Assembly (NCBI GenBank): GCA_022559845.1
Contig: CM040121.1
Location: 511,790,566-511,854,565, forward strand
Origin: Amorphophallus konjac
Taxonomy: Eukaryota > Streptophyta > Magnoliopsida > Alismatales > Araceae
Length of the DNA stretch: 64,000 nucleotides
Direction of reading: 5' to 3'
The notes under the pieces were generated by a model. The model made no database searches and was not told the origin of the DNA. It saw only the letters and a list, made by a program, of their open reading frames with translations. The stretch's first letter is position 1. Every line of letters begins with the position of its first letter. The position numbers and the translations under genes are program-made. This document shows, piece by piece, positions 56,097 through 64,000 of the stretch.

Positions 56097-59000
56097 TGTA
56101 ATACCCTGGAATCTTCGAATCGAAATTGGAGAGCTTTCGGAGCACTTTCATGGGTCCTGATACGTGTTTTACGATCCACTCAGATTTTTCCCTTGTATAA
56201 CTTGTGGAACCCCGTGGAGAGTGAACCTGAGTTTTGAGACTCCGGAATGCTATAGATGCATTGTGCTCTTTCCGAGGATCGCGGAGACTATTTTTCCATA
56301 TTTTTTTGAATTTATGGAATTTCATGCAAAAAATCAGATTTTAGGAAATATTGCTAATTTCCTATTTTATTTTTCTATTAACCCTTTCTCTCTCCTCTCT
56401 CTTCCCTCACGTTCTCTCTTTTCTCTCCCTTCGTTCTTTCTCCTCTCTTCTCCTCTCCCCTGGGCGCGCGACCAGTGCGGAGCTGGGAGAGGTGGTGACG
56501 GCGTGGAGCTGACTTGGGGCGTGATGGCGCGAGTATCGGAGCGTGGCATTGGCGCAATCCTGTTCGTGAATTCAAAGTCGGTGTGGATTGTTCGTGTGAT
56601 CATTTTCGGCGTGGTTTGACCATTTTGACGCGTGAGATCTTCGGTGGAGGTAGGGGGATAGATACCCTACTCTTTTCCTGCTTTCTCTCGCGATTTGGAG
56701 TCGAATGGTGTGAGTTTGAGCGGTTTTTGCCATGTTTAGGTGAAATACATGTTCTGGGGGTGTGAGCCGTGCTCGCTGTTCCAGACGATGGTTTTCACAT
56801 TAAATGGTAAAATATGAACCTCTAGCATGTTAGGATTCATTTTCCGCTAGTTTGAATCCATTCGGTTGTGAATTGGGGCCGGTATGAGGCCGTTTGTCCA
56901 TGTGACTCGGTTTGGGTCGATTCGTGGGAATCACCCATTTCTTGCTGTTTTAAGATTGGTTTGATCCCTTCCGACTTGTGGAAGGTGGATATCGAGTCTA
57001 GGATTGTTTCCCCTTCGTTTAGAAGTGACTGGAGCATAGAAAACTGAGTTTTGTGCGATTCTACGATTTTCGGATCGGAGGGCGAGTCGCGGTCCACCAG
57101 TAACCGCATTCGACTCTCGATCTCTGTAGCGGTCAGTCGAGAACCCCATCTACTTTTTGGGCTTTATCGGTTCGACGTGTATGGCGGTGGGATAACGCGG
57201 TCGGCATTCAACCGCGTCTGGCTGAAGCAGTTGGCTTGGAATCACGTCTGCCTGTCTTCATCTCCACCTGTCTTGTCTTCTTCCTGGCACGATCTTTGGC
57301 ATACCGTGTATGGAATTCTCGCGGTCAATGCGTAACCGCGTCTAGACTAACGCGGCTATCCTGGAACCGCGTCTGTCTTACGTCGACTCTACTTCGTGAA
57401 GCATCAACTCTATCTTCTTCTCCTCTTTTTATGAGTTTCCCGTTCGTAGGCCTGAGGTGGTTTGCCTGGAACCGTGTCAGTGTAAACGCGGCTGGTCCTT
57501 AATTAACCGCATCTGGATGAGCACGGCTTGTTGAGAACCACATCTAGTGTTGGCGCGGCTAGCTCGCAACTGCGTCAGCCTTCTGGGTGTTTTCTTCGCC
57601 GGTTTGGTTTCCGGCTGTCGTGGCTTTGACCCTTGGTTAGCCCATTGTTCTGTGGATGTCTTGGATGTCCTATGAGGGTTGTGACCGTGTTATAGGGTGT
57701 TCGGGAGTGCCATTGTACCGTGCGGTATTCCGTGTTATTTTGAGGGTCATTATGGTTTCTAGTCAACCCGATGGTGACCCAGTGGTTGACACATGACCTC
57801 ATGAGTGTCTCGTCTATCCCGTGTGGATCGAGACTATGATTTTGGACGCTCGGAGGTATCATCTTACCTCAGTTTACGTGTCCATATGGTTTGAGGGTTG
57901 TGGTGATCCCTCATGTTCCGTGTTTCGTATTATGTGGAATTGTGAGTCCGTTGTGCGGCTTGGAGGCCGAGGACTCATTATCATCATTATTGTTGTTATG
58001 GATACGGCTATTCTGTGCCGTCTTCCATGTGTTTTATCATGATTTTGGCATAGGGACTAGGCTGATTAACGGCATGTTGCTGTCATATGCAACGATCTTG
58101 ACCTGGGTCTTGTGACTCAAGGATCGTTGTGTTAGTAAGTCTAGTTGACTATCCTGAGTCTGGAGATAGCTCTGTGTGCTACTTTGTGCTTCGTAGTACG
58201 TGCGATAGGTGCATCCTTACCCTATCCGTACTTCAGTGTTTCTGTTTGAAAGTCTCTGTGTCTAATGAGTCTCCAATAGTCATAGCCTGACGACACTTTC
58301 CTGTGTGTCGGCCCACCTGGGAGTGGTGGCGGGGCGTGTTCCTGGTTCAGACGGTTTGTAGGCTGGTTATTATGGGCCCCTTTGTATTGCCGTGAGAGTC
58401 CTATGGGAGGAGAAAATAAGCTAGAGGCCTGGCTTAAGACATTGAGCTTGTGTGTGCACACGTGGTCAGGGGCGCTGGACGAGCGCCGACGGGCGTAACC
58501 CTGACTAGTCACTCGTTACTTAGTTCTTGTTCGGTGTCTGAGTTACCATGTTCGAGGCGAGTGGGAGATGCTTGAGGCGCAGTGTAAGACGTCAATGGAC
58601 GCATCTGGATTTTCTTCTATGGAGGAGGTGCTTCTGTCACACGACACGATGACTTGTGGCTTTTGTGACTGTTTTCTGTCACTGTTAGTGCGACTTGCCA
58701 GGTAATCTGTGTTCAGCTTCACCCAAGGTCACTGTACCGTACATGACGGTGAGATCATGTATGTGTTGGTGCTTTAGACCGTGTGGTCTTGAGTTGGGCT
58801 TTTATCTCGGTAGATGAGCTTGCACGAGAGTGGAGTCGTGATCGTGCCTTTGACCGTGTAGGTCTTTTGTAGGGCCTTCGTTTGTTTCTGTTGGCCTTCA
58901 CGATATGGGTTTCATGATTTGACATTAATGGATCGGTAATGTCCGACTTTGTGAGATCGGGGTTCACCTTTCTGTTGCTATTTGGAGTAGCTTAGAGGGC

Positions 59001-59525
59001 CGAGGTTCGGTCGGCTGCCGTGTTTCGTGGTATGGCTATTTTCCTCTTTAATGTTGTTCCTGCTCTGCTGTTACTGCTTTGCTTTAGTGTTAGCACTGCT
59101 GTTACTGCATTGTTTTCGTGGTAGGGTTCTGCTGGATCCCTACTGAGCCAGTGAGACGAGGCTCACCCCTGACTTTTCAGGTGTAGCTGTTCTTCCTCGT
59201 GCTTGGAGGTGCAGTGGTGGTTCTTAGTTGCCAGCATTTGCCAGTGTCGGGCTTCCCCCGACTTGAGAGTACGTTTTCTTTCCTATTATACTATACTTTA
59301 GTTGGACTGGACTCTTTTAGTTTTAATTGTTATAGAAAATGTAATTGTATTTCTGCTATTTTAGCAATCCTGATCATAGAAATTTAATTGCTTGCTACTT
59401 TATCTGGAAGTTCAATGTACTCTCACATACCTTTCTATCTCTTCGAAGCTTTTCCGCTCTTGGGAGGCCTCTCAGAATCCAAGTGGTATCGGGTTTACCC
59501 GGTATCCGGAGACTAGGTCATCACA
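56097..59525 (+). mobile_element. 5' LTR of the LARD-like element
   Basis: TGTAATACCC...AGGTCATCACA. It contains an array of AACCGCGTC / ACGCGGCT motifs at 57095-57580. It aligns with 60363-61774 from the first base. Reading frames inside are not supported as genes. Confidence 0.88.
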
Positions 59526-60362
59526 AGTGGTATCAGAGCAGAGTTCAGAGTTGTTCAGAGTTTTTCTGAGCTATCTGAGCATGTGTTTGTGAAAGTACAT
59601 GAGAATTCGTGATATCGCAGTATTCAGAGTCCATAAGGTCTAGTACAGTCGGTAGTTGGCATAGGTTTTGTGGTTCTTTATCGCTTTGCTCTCGCATGCG
59701 AGCATGTGCGCGCTGTATTTATGCTGTGCGTTGTGGTTTTGCTCTAGTCAGTATCTGATGGAGCTTCCTTCTGTTGTATGTTGGATTTGTATGGACCGAG
59801 GTCTTGTCGGTTGGTTTTGCTGTACTCTTCTACCGTAGTAGAGTTGGCATGCAACTCGAATCAGATGTAATGTCTGAGTGAGGACTGACTCAATTGTGCT
59901 TGTGGTCCAGTGCTATCATTGGCGTTCTACGTGCCTGTTTCATTTGTTGTTATGGCGCGAAAGTCGATGGGTGGAGCAGTCAGCTGAGAGGACTATGTTT
60001 CCTCGTTTAAGCTGATGCTTGTGTGTTTTTTGGTGGCTGTTTCGTGGCATGGGTCGTGTCTCCTTCCTTCGTGAGATGATAGCGATGATGCCATGATGTT
60101 TCGGAGGTGCCAGATTTGTATTCCTTACTGTGCCATGCTCGTTCTGTGGATCAATGTGCCTTGAGATCCAGAGCATGTGCCTGTGATTGTGGTCTGATAG
60201 TGTTCCTCTGAATTGTGTTTTTTGAGAATTGACTTATCATGTTTTACGTGTTCGAGATTTGGCTGGTGCTCGGAGAGCGTAGCCAGCTGTTTGGGGTTGT
60301 TCTTCCCTTTTTCCTGTTGACTCCTTGAATTTCAAAGATGAAATTCTTAAAGGAGGGGAGGC
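59526..60362 (+). other. Non-coding interior of the LARD-like element
   Basis: Begins with a primer site (TGGTATCAGAGC, 59528-59539) and ends with AAAGGAGGGGAGGC before the second LTR. GTT/TGT-rich and without coding signatures. Confidence 0.8.
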
Positions 60363-61774
60363 TGTAATACTTTGGCTTCTTCGTATCAGAATCGGAGCGC
60401 TTTTAGAGCGCTTTCATGGGTACTGATACGTGTTTTACGATCCACTCGAGTTTTTCCCTTGTATAACTTGCGGAACCCCATGGAGAGTGAGCCATTGAGT
60501 TTTGAGACTCCGTAACGTTACAGGTGCATTGTGCTCTTTCCGAGGATCGCAAAGACTATTTTTTCATATTTTTCTAAATTTATAAAATTTCGTGCAGAAA
60601 ATTAGATTTTAAAAAATATTGCTAATTTCCTATTTTCTTTTTCTATTAACCCTTTCTCTCTCCTATCTCCTCTCTCCTCCCTCACGTTCTCTCATTTCTC
60701 TCCCTCTGTTCTCTCTCCTCTCCCCCGGGCGCGCGACTGGTGCGGAGCTGTGTGAGGTGGTGACGGCGTGGAGCTGACCTGGGGCGTGATGGCGCGAGTA
60801 TCGGAGCGTGGCGTTGGCGCGATCCTGTTCGTGAATTCAAAGCCGGCGTGGGTTGTTCGTGTGATCATTTTTAGCGTGGTTTGATCGTTTCTTTGGTCGA
60901 GGTAGGGGGATGGATATCCTACTCTTTTCCTACTTTCTCTCGCGATTTGGAGCCGAACGGTGTGAGTTTGAGCGGATTTTGCCATGTTTGGATGAAATGC
61001 ATGTTCGGGGGGTGTGAGCCGTGCTTTTCGTTCCAGGCGATGGTTTTCACATTAAATGGTAAAATATGAACCCCTGGCATGTTAGGATTCGTTTCTCGCT
61101 AGTTTGAATCCATTCGGTTGTGAATTGGGGCCGGTATGAGGCCGTTTGTCCATGTGACTCGGTTTGGGTCGATTCGTGGGAATCACATGTTTCTTATTGT
61201 TTTGAGGTTGGTTTGATCCCTTCCGGCTTATGGAAGGTGGATATCAAGTCTAGGATTGTTTCCTCTTAGTTTAGAAGCGACTGGGGCATGGAAAACTGAG
61301 TTTTGTGTGATTCTACGATTTTTGGATTGGAGGGCGAGTCGCAGTCCACCAATAACCGCGTTCGACTCTCGACCTCTGTAGCGGTAAGTCGAGAACCGTG
61401 TCTACTTTTCGGGCTTTGTCGATTCGACGTGTATGGCGGTGGGATAACGCGATCGACATTCAACCGCGTCTGGCTGAAGCGGTTGGCTTGGAACCGTGTC
61501 TGCCTATCTTCGTCTCCACCTGCCTTGTCTTCTTCCTGACACAGTCTTTGGCGTACCACGTATGGAATTCTCGCAGTCAATGCGTAACCACGTCTGGACT
61601 AACGCAGCTATCCTGGAACCGCGTCTGTCTTGCGTCGACTTTGCTTCGTGAAGCATCGACTCTGTCTTCTTCTCCTCTTTTTATGAGTTTCTCGATCGTA
61701 GGCCTGAGGCAGTTTGCCTGGAACCACGTCAGTGTAAACACGGCTAGTCCTTAACCGCGTCTGGGTGAGCACGG
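60363..61774 (+). mobile_element. 3' LTR of the LARD-like element, interrupted
   Basis: Starts TGTAATACTTT and matches 56097-57525 with scattered C/T and G/A differences and small deletions (for example near 60890). It is interrupted after GTGAGCACGG by an LTR of family B. The remainder would lie beyond the window. Confidence 0.88.
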
Positions 61775-64000
61775 TGATGAGGACATCCCGTGCCTCGCCA
61801 TATTCTTTCGAGTCCTAGCATGTAATTTTATGTTTCCTTGAGTCTTATCTATGTAATTTTCCTTTTAATTGAGTCAATTAGCTAGGTTAATGGGTCATTA
61901 GGCTAGTTTGTTTAGGTATTGGGCCCAATTAGATGGGCTGGCCCATGGGCACCCCCCCTTGGACCTAGTGGTCATTTTGTTAATTGCTAAGTGTATTTTG
62001 GTCATGGGAAAAGTGGGTTGCCTATAAATAGGACCCATCCCCTCTCATTTGGGAACACACTTGATGAAATTGGAATAGAAGAAATCCCCCCTTGGATAAT
62101 TTCTCCTCTTATCTCCCCTCTCTCTCTTTTCTCTCACTCTCTCTCTCTCATCCTCAAGAAGGGGCGCACCCCCCCCATTTCCCCCTTCCCTCCCGTCCAC
62201 CTCATCAAGGGCCCCCACCCCCATTTTCAACCCTCCATAACTCCAACCTTCCCCATTTTTCAACCCTCATTAAGTCCAACCTCCCCCATCACTATCACCA
62301 CCCCCTTAGAGATCTCCCCCTCTCCCCAAGTCAATATTCCCCTCCTCCATTCAACTCCAACCACTCCCCCAGGACTCTTATAGCCACCAAGGAGGACTTT
62401 TCCCCTCCTCTCCCATCACATCCTCCCTCAATCCCTAGGTCTCCATTGATGGCCAACCACTAGAGCCCAAAATTTTAAACAAGTCTCCCCCCCTCTCCCC
62501 CCCTCAACCCCACCACCAAATTCACAGCTCACTCCCACCCCTTGGTAGAACCACCCTCAACACCCCATTTTTCCCTTACCACAGCTTGGTTTGCCCCCTC
62601 CTTGACCCCTCTCAGCCAGGGACCACTCCAGCCCCTTTCCACCCCATTTCCCCATCTCATCTTCCCCATTTCCCATCTTTTCTCTTGTTGCCACCCAGGC
62701 AGACATAGCAGCAGATTAAACACCCGATTGCAGCGATGCCCCCACCTTCCCTGCGGAGCTTTTGGCGTCAAACCCAGCATCTGAAGATTTTACTCTGAAG
62801 TGGCTTTCAAACAAGTGGTTGTGCACCCTCATCCGAGGTCGGAGTTGGGCAGGAGGCCCGTTTCCGTCAGGCTGCGCAGATCGACTCTGGCTGAAGATAG
62901 AGACGAGTTATAGAAACTCTCACGTCCACTCTTCTGAGTTTCCTGGCGTGCCCTTTGGTTGAGATAATCCTCCTCTAGCCCTCTTTCAGATCCAAGAAGA
63001 AGGAAGCCAATCGCCCACCGGAGCGCCCCGTTCTGGCTGTTCTCCGCGGTGTGCGTAGCTCAGACCCGCCAGATCTAGGTCGGAGCCCTCTCTGCTTCCC
63101 TGGTCACCACGTTCATCTTCAACCTTAGCAGGGAGCCCCGTTAGTTCCTGTGCGTCGCCAGCTCATCCTTGATCGCGTCAGCGCCAGTCTCGTCCCCATC
63201 AGAGTTTGGTGGAGCCCGTGGCAACCTCTGCAACAGCTCGCTATTGTTCTGATCTAGATAGGAGCATTCCGGACTGGCCCAGTTCCCAGAGCTGTAGCGG
63301 CCCTCATCATTCCCCGTTAGATCCCAAAATTATATGATGTCTTCCTGGGCCAGTCTCGATCATTCCATCACTAATCTCGCTTCCAGAAGCATCCAGACGT
63401 GTTTGTGGTCGCCCCAACACTCGCTCCATGTCACTCTGTCTTGACATAATCGAAGCAGAGCAGTCCATGAAGACGAGGCTGCAGCACCCCAGCCCGGCCT
63501 CCGGACGACCACCTGGTTCTACTGCTGATTGCCACCTCATCCCCGGACGATCCTGCACCAGCCCCACTCCCAACAGTGCCCTAAGGTGTCTGTGGCACCC
63601 TCTTCTTCGGCTTGCTATCCCTGCAGGACCCTCCCCGGCAAAATTGACTTTCCCAATTTCCCCACCCCTCGCCTGGCCGGCAGACCGCCCCTCCTTGCGA
63701 GGAGGTAGTATTTGACTGTAGTTAATTATCACCTATCCCCTGTTCAACCCTCCTGCGAGAGGCGTAGTGGTGTAAACTTTTCATTCAAGTCCAGTGACAC
63801 TGATGCAGCGTGCAGATCCGTACCCGCGCACGTTCCCGGCTCGCCCTCGTCTCCGGTCGGAGTCGGCTTCTTCAAGTTGGCTAGGTGAACCCCTAACCCT
63901 CCTGGTTAATTCTGTCATTCACTATCAAATCTGAGCTCCGCCGATGAGGAAGAGAGCGCCCGGCCTCGGTCGATCAGCCACCTCGAGTGGCCATCGCGGG
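61775..64000 (+). mobile_element. LTR family B, second copy (3' end outside window)
   Basis: Starts TGATGAGGACATCCC, like the solo LTR at 24354. A TATA-like CCTATAAATAGG is at about 62021, then C/T-rich sequence (62090-62700), then a GC-rich 3' part matching 25280-26400 in order. CACGG before the start would be its target duplication. By comparison about 100-300 more bases are expected past 64000. It cannot be told whether it is solo or the 5' LTR of a larger element. Confidence 0.85.

Larger units (their letters stand above)
56097..61774 (+). mobile_element. Tekay-type element without coding interior (LARD-like)
   Basis: LTR 56097-59525 (3429 bp), Met primer site, 837 bp interior, polypurine tract, second LTR 60363-61774, cut by another LTR at 61775. 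The interior holds no gag or pol. Its ends match Tekay architecture, including a GAATTTCAAAGATGAAATTC phrase just before the polypurine tract. It is thus a non-autonomous or internally deleted derivative. It was inserted into Athila gag; the 5-mer before it is TTATC. Confidence 0.85.

Overview
This window is repeat-rich nuclear DNA from a flowering plant. It is a stack of nested LTR retrotransposons plus two hAT DNA-transposon loci. I see no intact host protein gene, no tRNA gene, no true 5S array and nothing prokaryotic. Evidence for a plant: chromodomain Ty3/gypsy pol, Athila gag, SIRE-type copia, a Cassandra-like 5S-bearing miniature element, initiator-Met and Asp-type primer binding sites, and exons of plant-specific genes with GT/AG introns. 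The species cannot be named from the sequence.

Layout. 1-1311 is the 3' part of a Tekay-like LTR (family A). 1433-4814 is the 3' end of another Tekay-type element (integrase, chromodomain-like tail, LTR). 4815-5295 and 12745-13347 are two halves of a minus-strand family-A LTR. They are split by a complete 7.45 kb minus-strand chromovirus (5296-12744, target duplication AAGTG) that keeps gag, integrase C-terminus and chromodomain but has an unknown reading frame where protease, RT, RNase H and the integrase core should be. 14693-17325 is a SIRE-type copia LTR with its primer site. 18159-20252 is a broken hAT transposase gene. 20845-32564 is a decayed SIRE-type copia element; a 2.36 kb solo LTR (24354-26709, duplication GTTTC) sits in its gag gene. 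33060-34441 is a long purine-rich strand. 34442-35169 is a Cassandra-like element next to a minus-strand gag and probable LTR (35170-37752). 37780-44446 is a Tekay-type pol plus 3' LTR-A, the LTR split by a minus-strand solo SIRE LTR (41709-43808).

44447-46474 and 51258-52136 are two parts of another LTR-like sequence, split by the most interesting object here: a 4775 bp non-autonomous hAT element (46475-51249, exact 8 bp duplication ACTACGAT, imperfect terminal inverted repeats). It carries same-strand exon fragments of at least three and probably four host genes: a GH3 beta-glucosidase, an EDR2-like protein, a probable receptor kinase and an ADR1-like helper NLR. Splice sites remain, and one intron is retained. 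Two of the fragment junctions carry exact 20-22 bp direct repeats.

52193-56096 is an Athila-type LTR, Asp-like primer site and gag, cut by a Tekay-type element with 3.4 kb LTRs and only 837 bp of non-coding interior (56097-61774). That element's second LTR is cut by a second copy of the 24.3 kb LTR family, which runs off the window.

Coding remnants are decayed by stops and frameshifts. Several stops fit C-to-T change at CAG or CGA codons, as expected for old methylated retrotransposons. No gene here is predicted to give a working product. What remains readable is the order of insertions, the gene capture, and short CpG-containing motif arrays in many LTRs.
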